Shown: positions 16,188 through 24,691, counted from the first letter of the stretch. The stretch: DNA of 64,000 nt from Pseudarthrobacter phenanthrenivorans Sphe3 (GCF_000189535.1 NC_015145.1:3162001-3226000), one strand, 5' to 3'. The notes: generated by a model not told the origin, from the sequence alone. Numbers and translations are program-made.

Positions 16188-17482
16188 GGTGTGAGGCTTT
16201 CTTCCAGTTCCTTGAAGTGTTCGCCCAGCGGCCCGGTAATGACCGGCTGGGGAGTTTCCACCGGGGCGGGGGCAGGCTGGCGGGTTGAGGTCAGCAGGAC
16301 TGCAGCGAGGATGACCACCAGCACGGCGACCGCGGCCAGGATCCAGGCCCGGCGGCCAATGGTGATTCCCCGTTTCTTCGCGCCCCTGCCGGCCGTGGGC
16401 GCGGGCTGGGCTGACGAGGGCTCGTGCGCGGGGATATCCGGGGCCACTACCGGCTGCGCCGGCTGCCATGAGGTGGCGTTTGTGACCTCGCTGCCGGAGA
16501 GGGCGGGCAGCCTGCGGGTTTGGCCTCCTGCCGGCGCAGGAGGGAGCCCGCTTTCGGGGGTTCCCGCTGCCAGGACCCTGGTGGGCTGTGGAAGGGCTTC
16601 GGTGGCACTTGTCCCGCCCTGATGTCCGGGTGCCGCCTTCCAGTCACCGGCGCCGGCAAGGGCTGCTGCCACCTGGGCTGCCGAGGGGCGGTCCTGAGGC
16701 TGCCGGGCGGTCATGGCGGCAAGCAGTGCTGCCCATTGTTCTCCCAGCGTTGCCGGGATCTGCGGGGACCGTGAAAGGCGCGCCACTGCGGCTTCCAGCG
16801 GCGGCCCGGGGAAGGCCACCGCCCCGGTCAGGGCCTCCAGCAGCACCAGTCCCAGGGAATAGACGTCAGCTGGAGGTCCCACCTGTCCGCCGCTGGCCTG
16901 CTCCGGACTCAAGTACGCCGCTGTTCCCGGAACCATGTTCGTGGCGGTGACGCGGACGCCGTCGAGCATGCGTGCGATGCCGAAGTCCGCCAGCTTGGCG
17001 CGCATCGGGGCATCTGCCGCGTACCGGGCAAGCAGGATGTTGGCGGGCTTGATGTCGCGGTGCACCACGCCCTGCTGGTGGATGTAGTGCAGGGCCTCCG
17101 CCAGCCCGGAGCCGAGCCGGGCCACCTCCGCAGGGGGCAGCGGCGCTCCGGCGAGGTGGCGGCGGAGGTCGGTTCCGCTGACCAGCTCCATGACCAGGAA
17201 TGGGACTTCGCGCGGGCCGGCCGCCATGGTGCCGGTGTCGTAGAGCGTCACCAGGCCCGGGTGGTTGAGCCCTGCCAGCATCCGGGCTTCGGACTGCTGC
17301 CTGCCCAGTTCCTCCTGGTCAGTCACGTCAGGGCGGAACACCTTGAGGGCCACCTCACGGTCCAGGACCAGATCGGTTCCCCGGTAGACGCTGCCCATTC
17401 CGCCGTGGCCCAGCACCCCGCCCACCCGGTAGCGCCCGCCCAGGATGGTTCCGTCCATCCCGGTCTGCGTTTCTTCCGTCAT
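16184..17482 (-). CDS. PknB-type Ser/Thr protein kinase, one membrane span
   Basis: 432 residues. Kinase domain about residues 14-275: glycine loop GHGGMGSVYRG, ATP-binding Lys in ALKVF, catalytic loop HRDIKPANIL, DFGIARM, and PGTAAYLSPEQ in the activation segment. A Pro/Ala/Thr-rich juxtamembrane linker follows, then a transmembrane helix at about 375-396 (RRAWILAAVAVLVVILAA) and a short extracellular tail of about 35 residues without PASTA repeats. It therefore signals with little outside sensor of its own, perhaps through the coupled lipoprotein downstream. Confidence 0.92.
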   Translation of the reverse strand: MTEETQTGMDGTILGGRYRVGGVLGHGGMGSVYRGTDLVLDREVALKVFRPDVTDQEELGRQQSEARMLAGLNHPGLVTLYDTGTMAAGPREVPFLVMELVSGTDLRRHLAGAPLPPAEVARLGSGLAEALHYIHQQGVVHRDIKPANILLARYAADAPMRAKLADFGIARMLDGVRVTATNMVPGTAAYLSPEQASGGQVGPPADVYSLGLVLLEALTGAVAFPGPPLEAAVARLSRSPQIPATLGEQWAALLAAMTARQPQDRPSAAQVAAALAGAGDWKAAPGHQGGTSATEALPQPTRVLAAGTPESGLPPAPAGGQTRRLPALSGSEVTNATSWQPAQPVVAPDIPAHEPSSAQPAPTAGRGAKKRGITIGRRAWILAAVAVLVVILAAVLLTSTRQPAPAPVETPQPVITGPLGEHFKELEESLTP

Positions 17483-17726
17483 ACGGCCCCTGCCTTCCGT
17501 TCAGCCTTCACTCTAGCCAAGGCATGCCCGGGGCCGGCTGCCCTGTCCCCTAACGGGGCCGCGCAAAACACCTCAGCCGCGGAGAACATTTGGAACAACA
17601 GTCGATGTAATAAATGGCCTTATGTTGCGTGCATCACATTAGGCACCTACTCTGGTTGAGGCTTAAGAAACAGGCCATAGCAAGAAGCTGCAGCGTCGCA
17701 GCCAATGCCGGGGAAGGCTTTACAAC

Positions 17727-18068
17727 TTGAACTCCAAGCTCAACATTGTTGTCCGCGTAGATCTCGACCACGCCAGCGCACGGGTGATTGCCAAGGGGCA
17801 CGTCACCGTCCACAGCGTGAATGCCCTTTTGGTAGTACTGAAGCGGGCAAACTCCTTGAAGCAGGGCCTGGACCTGCAACTCGATGTCTCACATGCACGG
17901 GTGGACCAGGAAGCCCTGGACATGCTTCATACCTCGTCCGAATCCCATCACCTGCCGCCGCTCATCGATCCGCAGCAGGCGCCTTGCACCATCAGCGTCC
18001 TGGCACCCCGTACTGCTGCTGCCCATGCCGGTCGCAGGATGCATTCGCCAGCATTGATGGCCGCCTAA
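17727..18068 (+). CDS. Hypothetical protein, STAS-like fold possible
   Basis: 113 residues starting at TTG 17727, with GGGGAAGG 9 bases upstream. Strand-rich start (NIVVRVDLDHASARVIAKGHVTVHSV) followed by a helix (VNALLVVLKRANSL) and a second strand (LDLQLDVSHARV) resembles the alternating pattern of small STAS or anti-anti-sigma-like proteins, but no phosphorylatable Ser motif is obvious. It stands alone between the kinase gene and the DUF6766 gene on opposite strands. Real gene likely; function unknown. Confidence 0.6.
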   Translation: MNSKLNIVVRVDLDHASARVIAKGHVTVHSVNALLVVLKRANSLKQGLDLQLDVSHARVDQEALDMLHTSSESHHLPPLIDPQQAPCTISVLAPRTAAAHAGRRMHSPALMAA

Positions 18069-18255
18069 GGCCTTCCAGGCAGCGGCTCTCGAAGCGCCCA
18101 CTCTCGGGCCAGAGTGCCAGCCGTACACCAACTTTTCTTCCTGATTTTCCACAGGCTGCGGGTGCAGCCGTATCCGAATAGACGGGTAGCTGCACCCTCA
18201 GTTTGCTGGGAGCCCTTCACATCTCCGCAAGCGGTTCACTTGGCGCGTCCAGGGC

Positions 18256-18930
18256 CTATCCCGTGGTGCCGGTGTCGTCATGCGCCGAGCCCACCGGCTT
18301 GGATTCGGGTGAGCCGCGCTGGCGCAGGTAGATGGACAGGACAACCATGGACCCCACGGCCAGGAACTCGGACTGCCAGTTCTGGAAGGTGCGGTTCCAG
18401 AAGTCCGGAGAGGCCACGTACTCCGTCCAGCCCAGGGGGTGCTGGAAGTTCCTGAGCTGCTCCTCATTGAAGGCGCTGTTGCCTGAAATGGACTGCACCA
18501 GCCAGGAGAGCACGAAGATCAGTCCCATGGTCATGCCCAGGGAATTTGAAAAAACGGTCCGCCGCCAGCCGGAGACCCGGGCCCAGGCCGGTGACTTGGC
18601 GTTGCTGTGCTCGCCCACCAATTGATCAGCGTCGGATTCCAGCCCGCCCTGGTCCAGTTCCTTTGATTCGGGGGACCCTTTCTGGACCAGCCAGATGGTC
18701 GCGAAGATGTAGAGCAGGAACTGCAGGTACTCGGACTGCCAGTTTTCCGAGACGTCCACGGCGAACTGGGATGACGTGAGGTACGTGGCGAGGCTGATCT
18801 CCTCCAGCCCGCCGGTCACCTGCTCCTCGTTAAACAGGGCGTGACCGGTCAGCCCCTGCCCCAGCAGGGCCAGGAGAAATATCAGCCCAAAGAACAGGCT
18901 GAGTCCGTTGTTCCTCAATGCGGTTTTCAC
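18256..18930 (-). CDS. DUF6766-type membrane protein with two homologous halves
   Basis: 224 residues, GTG start 18928-18930 with AGGAGG 6 bases upstream. Each half has two helices and the same phrases: 'GLIF.L..L.Q...G...FNEEQ' then 'W...F.NWQSE[YF]L' and 'RGSPESK' or 'KGSPESK'. The halves span about residues 8-90 and 128-216. Likely an ancient gene duplication. The family is found in many soil bacteria but has no known role. It follows a 27-residue membrane peptide gene and a lipoprotein gene on the same strand. Confidence 0.8.
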   Translation of the reverse strand: MKTALRNNGLSLFFGLIFLLALLGQGLTGHALFNEEQVTGGLEEISLATYLTSSQFAVDVSENWQSEYLQFLLYIFATIWLVQKGSPESKELDQGGLESDADQLVGEHSNAKSPAWARVSGWRRTVFSNSLGMTMGLIFVLSWLVQSISGNSAFNEEQLRNFQHPLGWTEYVASPDFWNRTFQNWQSEFLAVGSMVVLSIYLRQRGSPESKPVGSAHDDTGTTG

Positions 18931-18940
18931 TGCGGACCTC

Positions 18941-19024
18941 CTATCCGTGGGACAGTCCGATGACGGCCATGTACGCCAGTCCGCCGAAGATCAGCAACAG
19001 GTACAGGACAAAGCTCCAGCGCAT
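18941..19024 (-). CDS. Small membrane peptide, 27 residues
   Basis: ATG 19022-19024 lies 2 bases after the stop of the upstream lipoprotein gene, and GGGAGG falls at a good distance inside that gene's end. The product has one hydrophobic helix, WSFVLYLLLIFGGLAYMAVI, and ends GLSHG. The next gene's ribosome site begins at its stop codon. The tight spacing on both sides supports real translation within a three-gene operon. Too short for any family assignment. Confidence 0.55.
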   Translation of the reverse strand: MRWSFVLYLLLIFGGLAYMAVIGLSHG

Positions 19025-19026
19025 GG

Positions 19027-19458
19027 CTACTTGCCTCCCACTTCGCAGGTATAGGGAGCCTCGCCCTCGGGCGTGCACCCGGCTGCCGTGATTTTCCAGC
19101 CGCCACGTGCCGCGGTGAGGAAAACGGTGTCGTTGTCGAATACCACCATGGCGTTGCGGCCATAGGTTTCGGTCCCGGTGACTGCTTCCACGTCCGCCAG
19201 TTGCAGGTTCTGGAGCCGGTCCTCGCAGCTGCTGTGCTGCTCTTGTGCGGCCTTCTGGCGCGTGTCCTCCAGCAGCATTGAACACGCCGATGCCCAGTCT
19301 GAAGCAGCAAGCGCGTGGTGGAAGCTTTGGGCAGCATCAGCGGGAGCCTTTCCGTCCGGGGCGCATCCGGCCCCGGCCAGCAGTGCCAGGATGGCAGCAG
19401 CGGCCACGCCTGCCCTGCGGCACCCTTGCATCATCGGCCCGCCAATTCCGGTTCGCAT
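19027..19458 (-). CDS. Lipoprotein of unknown function
   Basis: 143 residues, ATG 19456-19458 with GGGAGGGG upstream. Signal peptide with lipobox LLAGAGC (Cys near residue 32). The mature part looks like a small NTF2-like or secreted stress domain: AAQSFHHALAASDWASACSML, then a strand pair with DNDTVFLTAARGGWKITAAGC. Four more Cys in the mature part (SACSM, SSCEDR, AAGCTP, YTCEV) could form two disulfides. First gene of a set with the 27-residue peptide and the DUF6766 gene. Confidence 0.75.
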   Translation of the reverse strand: MRTGIGGPMMQGCRRAGVAAAAILALLAGAGCAPDGKAPADAAQSFHHALAASDWASACSMLLEDTRQKAAQEQHSSCEDRLQNLQLADVEAVTGTETYGRNAMVVFDNDTVFLTAARGGWKITAAGCTPEGEAPYTCEVGGK

Positions 19459-19555
19459 GCCCCTCCCGCCTGTCTGCCGGATTACGGAGGGACTACACCC
19501 CGCCGCCGGCCCTTCCGCTGCAGGTCAACCCCTTATGGGTGACCCTACAACCACA

Positions 19556-19569
19556 ATAGTAAGCATGCT
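19556..19569. promoter_or_regulatory. Second copy of the ATAGTAAGCATGCT element
   Basis: Exact 14-base match to the site at 4174-4187. Here it lies 98 bases upstream of the lipoprotein start at 19458, in a similar position to its first copy. A related form, TAGTAAGTAAGCT, is at 49548-49560. Confidence 0.45.
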
Positions 19570-19618
19570 GACAGTTAGCTACTGCGGATTACTTCGGGTT
19601 CGCCGGCCACACTGTTTT

Positions 19619-20419
19619 TCAGGCGTCCACGTCCCGCCGCCGGAAGCCCAGGACGGCCAGGGCAAGAAGCACGACGGCGGTCGCGGCCGCTATTGCCACG
19701 CTTCCGGCATCGACTCCGTTCCGCAGGGGGTCGTGGCCGATGTACTGGTAGAAGGGGGAGAACTCCTGGATGTCGGCCAGCCAGTCGACCAAGGGGGCCA
19801 GGCCGTTGACGATGTAGGCGATGACCGCCACGAGTGCAGGAATCCCCTTGCTGATTCCGGTCCGCCCGGTGGCTGCTGAGAGCATCAGCGCCAGGCTGCC
19901 GAAGACCACGCCGAGCAATGCAAGGTGCAGCATGGTTGCGGCCACCGTGCCGGCGGAAAGGTCGAGGTCCACCAAGGTGCCTTCGGCCACGATGGCCAGG
20001 CCCATGACCGCCGCGATCAGGAAGGTACCCGCGGCCATGGCCAGGAATTTGTCCAGGACCACCCGGCTCCGGCTCACGGGATTGGAGAGGAGCAGGTCCA
20101 GGGTGTGGCGGTCCTCCTCGCCGCCGATGGCCCCGGCGCCCGCACCAACCGCGTACATCAGGACTGCCGTGGGGCCCATGAAGGAGAGCAGCTCTACCTG
20201 GACGTAGCCGGTGGGAGTGGACATGTCCGCCCCGGCGGAGGCGAACAGGGCGCGGAACGCTTCCGGCATCTGCTCCAGGATGTCCGCCATGGAGGGCTGG
20301 TCCCGAACCGTGGGCCACAGCGCCACGTACATAGCGATCAGCAGTGCCACGGAGATTGACCAGCCCAACAGCGCGCGCCGCTGGTCGCGGAGCGTTTTGG
20401 TGAGGACGCTACTAAGCAC
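19619..20419 (-). CDS. ABC transporter permease (ABC-2 family)
   Basis: 266 residues from GTG 20417-20419. AGGAGG sits 8 bases upstream, inside the end of the ATPase gene, which this gene overlaps by 8 bases. About six helices, starting KTLRDQRRALLGWSISVALLIAM, with PEAFRALFASAGADMSTPTGYVQVEL after the first, the ABC-2 exporter pattern also seen in tetronasin/antibiotic exporters. With the ATPase it would form a two-gene efflux pump. Confidence 0.88.
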   Translation of the reverse strand: MLSSVLTKTLRDQRRALLGWSISVALLIAMYVALWPTVRDQPSMADILEQMPEAFRALFASAGADMSTPTGYVQVELLSFMGPTAVLMYAVGAGAGAIGGEEDRHTLDLLLSNPVSRSRVVLDKFLAMAAGTFLIAAVMGLAIVAEGTLVDLDLSAGTVAATMLHLALLGVVFGSLALMLSAATGRTGISKGIPALVAVIAYIVNGLAPLVDWLADIQEFSPFYQYIGHDPLRNGVDAGSVAIAAATAVVLLALAVLGFRRRDVDA

Positions 20420-21335
20420 GGCGGCTGCCCTCCTCCGCATGGTTGGCACCGTAGTAGCTGAGGAACGTCTCCTCCAGCGGCGCTTCCGCACACTCGAAGT
20501 CCACCACCTGGTGCGCGCTGACGCGTTTCAACAAAAGGTCAAGCGACGCCTGTGGCGCGTTGCAGGTCAGGGCCCGCCGGCTGACCACCACGTCGCGGAG
20601 CCCCGGCAGGTTCTCGAAGTCATCGGCGGCTATATCCTCCGCGAAAATTGCACGGATCCGGTGCAGGGACCGCGCGGCGAGTTCCTGCAGGCGCTCCACG
20701 GGCAACAGCCGTCCCTCACGCACCACACCGATCCGGTCCGCCACCCGTTCCACCTCGCCCAAAACGTGGGAGGACAGCAGGACAGAGCCGCCGCCCGCGG
20801 TGTGCTCGCGGAGCAGTTCGTGGAACACCTGCTGCACCAGCGGATCCATGCCGCTGGTGGGCTCGTCCAGCACCAGCAGCCTGGGGCCGGACATCATGGC
20901 CAGGACCACCGCCAGCTTCTGCCGGTTCCCGCGCGAAAGAGTCCTGGCGGGCCGGTTCAGGTCCAGGTCCAGCCGGTCGGCCAGCTTCATTGCACGCTGC
21001 GAGGCGTCCTGGTGGCGGAGGTGGGAGCAGAACGTCACGTGGTCCCGGCCGGTCAGCCGGTCATACAGGGCGGGCTCCCCGGGCACGTAGCCCACAACTT
21101 TGCGAACCTCCACGGACTGCCGCCATGAGTCCCGGCCCAGGATTTCGGCCCGCCCCGCGCCTGGCCGCAACATGCCCATGAGGACGCGGATCGTCGTCGT
21201 CTTGCCTGCCCCGTTCGGGCCAAGGTAGCCGAAGACTTCGCCGTCACCGATGGTGAAGCTCACGCCGTCCAGTGCAAGGGTCTTGCCAAAGCTCTTCCGG
21301 AGGTCCACCAACTGCACCATTGCATCCGCGCACAT
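20412..21335 (-). CDS. ABC transporter ATP-binding protein
   Basis: 307 residues. Walker A GPNGAGKTT, Q-loop region, signature LSRGNRQKL, Walker B RLLVLDEPTSGMD, and the switch His in LLSSHVLGEVERVADRI. The C-terminal part (about 215-307) is the extra domain common in drug/daunorubicin-type ATPases. ATG 21333-21335 has GGGAG 10 bases upstream; an internal ATG (MVQLVDL) is also possible. Energises the adjoining permease; the exported compound is unknown. Confidence 0.93.
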   Translation of the reverse strand: MCADAMVQLVDLRKSFGKTLALDGVSFTIGDGEVFGYLGPNGAGKTTTIRVLMGMLRPGAGRAEILGRDSWRQSVEVRKVVGYVPGEPALYDRLTGRDHVTFCSHLRHQDASQRAMKLADRLDLDLNRPARTLSRGNRQKLAVVLAMMSGPRLLVLDEPTSGMDPLVQQVFHELLREHTAGGGSVLLSSHVLGEVERVADRIGVVREGRLLPVERLQELAARSLHRIRAIFAEDIAADDFENLPGLRDVVVSRRALTCNAPQASLDLLLKRVSAHQVVDFECAEAPLEETFLSYYGANHAEEGSRRA

Positions 21336-21439
21336 ACGGCCAGTCTCCCGCCAGGAGGCCGGGGCCCACAGAGTCTTTGGGCCCTCCGCAGGTTAACGGC
21401 CTGCCCCGCCCAGGCTGCGGAGGGCTGCGGACGGCAAAG

Positions 21440-21607
21440 TCAGTACTTCGGCCAGTAGTCCGGGTTGAAGCTGCTGGCGTGCGGGGACGCCGGAGGATCA
21501 TCCCACCGGTCCGCCGGGAAGGTGGGTTCCCGCTCCTGCCCGGGCTCCTTGTCCCGTTCCTCCTCCGGCTTGGCGGATTCCCCGGAGGCAGCCTTTCCGG
21601 CCTTCAT
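21440..21607 (-). CDS. Small acidic protein, 55 residues
   Basis: ATG 21605-21607 overlaps the stop of the DUF1508 gene (ATGA) and has CAGGAGGG 4 bases upstream. The product is disordered-looking, rich in Lys, Glu and Pro, and ends NPDYWPKY. No family recognised. The coupled position as third gene of a small-protein operon supports it being real. Confidence 0.6.
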   Translation of the reverse strand: MKAGKAASGESAKPEEERDKEPGQEREPTFPADRWDDPPASPHASSFNPDYWPKY

Positions 21608-21858
21608 TTTGCCCTCCTGGCGCTGTGGCCGCCCCCACCACTGCGGCTGCGCCCACCTGCCTGGACCCGCATGGGATCCGAGGTGTGGTCCTCAATCAGC
21701 GCAGTACCTGCCACCTCGCGCAGGGCATCGATTCCCTGCACAGCATGCCGGCTGTCACTGTAGGGCACCGAGACGGCGAGTTCCCTGCCGTGTCCGTCCA
21801 CCAGCCGCACCCTGCAGCTGCCGCCGGAGTCTGTGAAAAGTTCAAAGCGACCGGCCAT
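21604..21858 (-). CDS. DUF1508 (YegP-type) protein
   Basis: 84 residues. Starts MAGRFELFTDSGGSCRVRLVDGHG, the first two strands of the DUF1508 fold, then VPYSDSRHAVQGIDALREVAG (serine-containing turn and helix). One copy only; the family often has two. The tail is Gly/Ser/Arg-rich. AGGAGG is 9 bases upstream of the ATG, and the ATG overlaps the previous stop by one base (TGATG). Role unknown. Confidence 0.75.
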   Translation of the reverse strand: MAGRFELFTDSGGSCRVRLVDGHGRELAVSVPYSDSRHAVQGIDALREVAGTALIEDHTSDPMRVQAGGRSRSGGGGHSARRAK

Positions 21859-22172
21859 CAGCCAGCACCTCCTTGTGTCTTCGTGAAACGGTGGGAGTCC
21901 CCTGGAGACCCCCTGCCGCCGTCGTGCATGTCCCGTTGCCCGGTAGCGCGCCTGCGTCCCAGTTCCTCCCTCACAAGGTGGAGCAACTCGCGGGCAGGCT
22001 CGGACAGATGCTGCTCCTTGCCCCGGTGGCCGCTGTCCAGGCATTGAAGCAGCGCAGTCCGGATTCGGTGCAGTTCGCGCGAGGGCACGAAAGGCCAGCG
22101 GCGGAACAATTCCTGGACGGCCTTCTGGTCGGGGCCGTGGAAACGGGAACTGTTAAAGGAAATGGAAGCCAA
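21858..22172 (-). CDS. Hypothetical protein, first gene of a small-protein operon
   Basis: 104 residues from TTG 22170-22172, with GGGAGG 5 bases upstream. Helical core (AVQELFRRWPFVPSRELHRI, ALLQCLDSGHRGKEQHLSE, ARELLHLVREELGRR) and a polar, probably disordered tail. No family recognised. It is coupled by a one-base overlap to the DUF1508 gene, itself coupled to the 55-residue gene. Confidence 0.6.
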   Translation of the reverse strand: MASISFNSSRFHGPDQKAVQELFRRWPFVPSRELHRIRTALLQCLDSGHRGKEQHLSEPARELLHLVREELGRRRATGQRDMHDGGRGSPGDSHRFTKTQGGAG

Positions 22173-22264
22173 GGCGACCTCCCGTGAGCGATCCGAGATA
22201 GCCGAACTGCTTGACTACTCTCAGAATAGGTAGCCCGAAGCCCGCGCCGTCAAGGCCCTGGCCT

Positions 22265-22298
22265 CCCCTACTTGGGGTAACCCATGGGTGAGTAGGGG
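22265..22298. other. Nested inverted repeat between two minus-strand genes
   Basis: Outer arms CCCCTACT (22265-22272) and AGTAGGGG (22291-22298) enclose the palindrome ACCCATGGGT (22280-22289). It lies between the end of the sugar kinase gene and the start of the small-protein operon. It could be a terminator for the former or an operator for the latter; no T-tract is present. Confidence 0.4.
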
Positions 22299-22303
22299 AA
22301 AAC

Positions 22304-23266
22304 CTAAGGGGTGGAAGCGGAAAGCCCGGCTTCCAGGCGTTCCACGTCCTCCCTGTGGCAGAGTTCGGTGGCAGGCGACATCACGGCAGCTGACCCGGCC
22401 GCAACGGCAGCACGGAACGCCTCCTCCGCAGTCCGCCCCTGTGCCAGCCGGAGCACGAAGGCTGCCAGGAAGCTGTCCCCGGCGCCCACGGTGCTGCGTA
22501 CCTGGACGGCCGGAACCGGCAACCGGAGGACGCCTGACTTTGAAGCCAGCACAGCCCCGGCGTCGCCGAGGGTGAGTGCAACGTACTGGGCCGCTCCGGC
22601 CGCCACGAGTTCAGATGCAGCTTCCACCTCTTCCTGTTCACTGCCGAGGCTCGCCCCGAGGTACTCCCCCAGTTCGCGCTTGCTGGGCTTGACCAGGAAG
22701 ACGCCTTCGGCGAGCGCCTCGCGCAGTGCCGGCCCGGACGTGTCCACGATGCAGTGCGCCCCGACCTGCCGGGCCAGGCGGACCACGCGGGCGTAGAAAT
22801 CGTCCGGAACTCCGGGCGGGAGGCTCCCGCTGGCCACTACATATCCGCCTGTCGGGACCGCTTGGGCAACCAGGTCCAGGCACCCGCGCCACTCAGCCTC
22901 GCTGAGTTCGGGGCCTTCCAGGACAAACCGGTACTGCTTGCCCGTGGAGGTCTCGTCCACGGTGAAGTTCTCCCGGGTGCTGCCCTGGATGGGCACCACC
23001 AGGCTGGGGAGATGCTCCGCCTCGATGAGGCGGCGGTAGGCTTCGCCCACGGGACCACCGGCGGTGTACATGGCAATGCTGCGCCCGCCGAGCCGGTGGA
23101 CCACCCGCGAAACGTTCACTCCCCCGCCGCCGGGATCCACCCGGCTGGCCGCGCACCGCAGCTTATGGACGCTCACCACCTCTTCGGTTGACGTGCTGAC
23201 ATCCAGGGCGGGGTTCACTGTCAGGGTGAGGATTTGCCGTGCGACGGCGGGCTGCGAGGCTTCCAT
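22304..23266 (-). CDS. pfkB: PfkB-type hexose phosphate kinase (1-phosphofructokinase family)
   Basis: 320 residues, ATG 23264-23266. Start ILTLTVNPALDVSTSTEEVV, then GGGGVNVSRVVHRLGG (substrate-binding glycines), and near the end VRSTVGAGDSFLAAFVLRL with the catalytic Asp in GAGDS. This is the ribokinase fold subgroup that phosphorylates fructose 1- or 6-phosphate or tagatose 6-phosphate. No sugar operon surrounds it, so its exact substrate is open. It is monocistronic with the nested inverted repeat after it. Confidence 0.85.
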   Translation of the reverse strand: MEASQPAVARQILTLTVNPALDVSTSTEEVVSVHKLRCAASRVDPGGGGVNVSRVVHRLGGRSIAMYTAGGPVGEAYRRLIEAEHLPSLVVPIQGSTRENFTVDETSTGKQYRFVLEGPELSEAEWRGCLDLVAQAVPTGGYVVASGSLPPGVPDDFYARVVRLARQVGAHCIVDTSGPALREALAEGVFLVKPSKRELGEYLGASLGSEQEEVEAASELVAAGAAQYVALTLGDAGAVLASKSGVLRLPVPAVQVRSTVGAGDSFLAAFVLRLAQGRTAEEAFRAAVAAGSAAVMSPATELCHREDVERLEAGLSASTP

Positions 23267-23292
23267 CCGCCCAGCATAGGGGCAGTGCGCCA

Positions 23293-24483
23293 TCAGGAGG
23301 CCAGTTGAGCCCGGCGGAACCGCAGTTCCCGGCGGGCCCCGTTGAGCGGCGATCCGCTGAAGGGCAACGCGTCCAGGTCGATGCCCATGGCCGCCTTCAG
23401 GGCAAGGGCATTGGCCGCGGCCGCAGCGCGCGGGGGTAGCCCGATGGTGGCTGCGAACTCTTCCCAGTGCCTGCTTTTGAGCCCCTTGACCTTGCCGGCC
23501 ACGGGAAGGGCCAGGGTGTCGTCTCCGTACAGCAGCGTGCACGGAATGTCGTACACCGGCGCCACGGACCACGCTCCACTCCGTCCTGCCAGCACGGCGG
23601 CATTCTTGGCGTGCAGGTCCCCGTTGCCGGTGAGCCAGGCGAAAACGAACTGCAGGTAGAGGTTCCTGGTGGCCACGGCCTTCGCCTTGCACAGGCCCGC
23701 CAGCGCCAGGACCAGCTGCTCGGAGCTGACGGCATATTTCGACGCCGGCGGAAGGTTCAGCACCTGCGCCCCGTCCTCCAGCGCAAGCCGGACCAGCCCG
23801 CCGTCGTGGGTGCGGTCGAACCGCTCCACAAGCAACCCCGGCAAGCCGTTCCTGTCAGTCACCACGCTGTGCCTGGCCACGGGTATCTTCAGGGCCCTGG
23901 CTCCGGTGAGGTGGACTGCTTCGTTGAGGACCAGGTGCGGGTACTGGGGCGGATCCAGCTTGAGCAGGTAGCGGCGGCCGGCAAGGGCAAGCGGCGTGGT
24001 CATCATGGAGGCGCTGGCTTTGTGCTGCACCCCGGGCAGCCCGTGCGGGTCCACCGCGTCGGCCAGGTAGGCGAAGTCCAGCTCTTCCGGGCGGGACGTG
24101 TCCGCCAGCGGCCGCTGCTCCACCAGCTGTTCGCCGGCGGGGATCACCTGCACGTCGCCGGGAACATCCGCCCCCACGGCCAGGAGGAGGCTCAACTCAT
24201 CCCCCAGGCTCGTCTTCACGGCATCCTTGAGGACCGTCAACCGGTGGCCTTCCGGCAGGAGGCCCGAGAAAAAAGCCGGCAGGGCCCCGCTGGGCGATTC
24301 AACAGGCTCGGTGGTCACCGGCAGCGTGGTGGCGACGGGCCGCGCGTCGGGCCCCACGTACTGGTGCGCGTACCGGAAGGTCACGCTCCCGCGGTCCGTC
24401 CTGGTCAACTGCCCGGCCAGGATGCCGGCCTTGTACACGTCTGCGCCCCGGACGAACTTCAGGCGCCGCAGGTCCTCAGTCAT
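23293..24483 (-). CDS. hipA: HipA-type toxin kinase
   Basis: 396 residues. N-terminal HipA region with LPAFFSGLLPEG, C-terminal kinase region with YLLKLDPPQYPHLVLNEAVH (ATP Lys and partner acidic residue), LVERFDR, catalytic NGDLHAKNAAVL, and APVYDIPCTLLYGDD (Mg-binding Asp). HipA kinases phosphorylate a tRNA synthetase or similar target and cause dormancy. It overlaps the end of the HipB gene by 8 bases, the usual antitoxin-first order. All catalytic residues are present, so it looks active. Confidence 0.85.
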   Translation of the reverse strand: MTEDLRRLKFVRGADVYKAGILAGQLTRTDRGSVTFRYAHQYVGPDARPVATTLPVTTEPVESPSGALPAFFSGLLPEGHRLTVLKDAVKTSLGDELSLLLAVGADVPGDVQVIPAGEQLVEQRPLADTSRPEELDFAYLADAVDPHGLPGVQHKASASMMTTPLALAGRRYLLKLDPPQYPHLVLNEAVHLTGARALKIPVARHSVVTDRNGLPGLLVERFDRTHDGGLVRLALEDGAQVLNLPPASKYAVSSEQLVLALAGLCKAKAVATRNLYLQFVFAWLTGNGDLHAKNAAVLAGRSGAWSVAPVYDIPCTLLYGDDTLALPVAGKVKGLKSRHWEEFAATIGLPPRAAAAANALALKAAMGIDLDALPFSGSPLNGARRELRFRRAQLAS

Positions 24484-24682
24484 CGGCAGCCCGGAGGTGG
24501 AGTCCCACCGCGTTGGCGGCGGCGGCCACGGTGACCAGTGACGGGTTTCCCGTCCCGGTCTCAATGGCGTGGATGGTGCGGGCGGACGTGCCGACTAGGT
24601 CGGCCAGTGTGCCTTGGGTAATGCCGGCCTCCTTGCGGGCGCGCCGGATGCTGGCTCCAATCGCCTTCACATCCTCCATCAT
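24476..24682 (-). CDS. hipB: HipB-type antitoxin, XRE-family repressor
   Basis: 68 residues from ATG 24680-24682 (a second ATG follows at 24677-24679; GGAAGG lies just upstream). Single helix-turn-helix: GASIRRARKEAGITQGTLADLVG then TSARTIHAIETGTGNPS. It would neutralise HipA and repress the pair. Two copies of GCAANATATTGC, 60 bp apart, lie just upstream and are the likely operators. Confidence 0.85.
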   Translation of the reverse strand: MMEDVKAIGASIRRARKEAGITQGTLADLVGTSARTIHAIETGTGNPSLVTVAAAANAVGLHLRAADD

Positions 24683-24691
24683 TCCCCTTCC

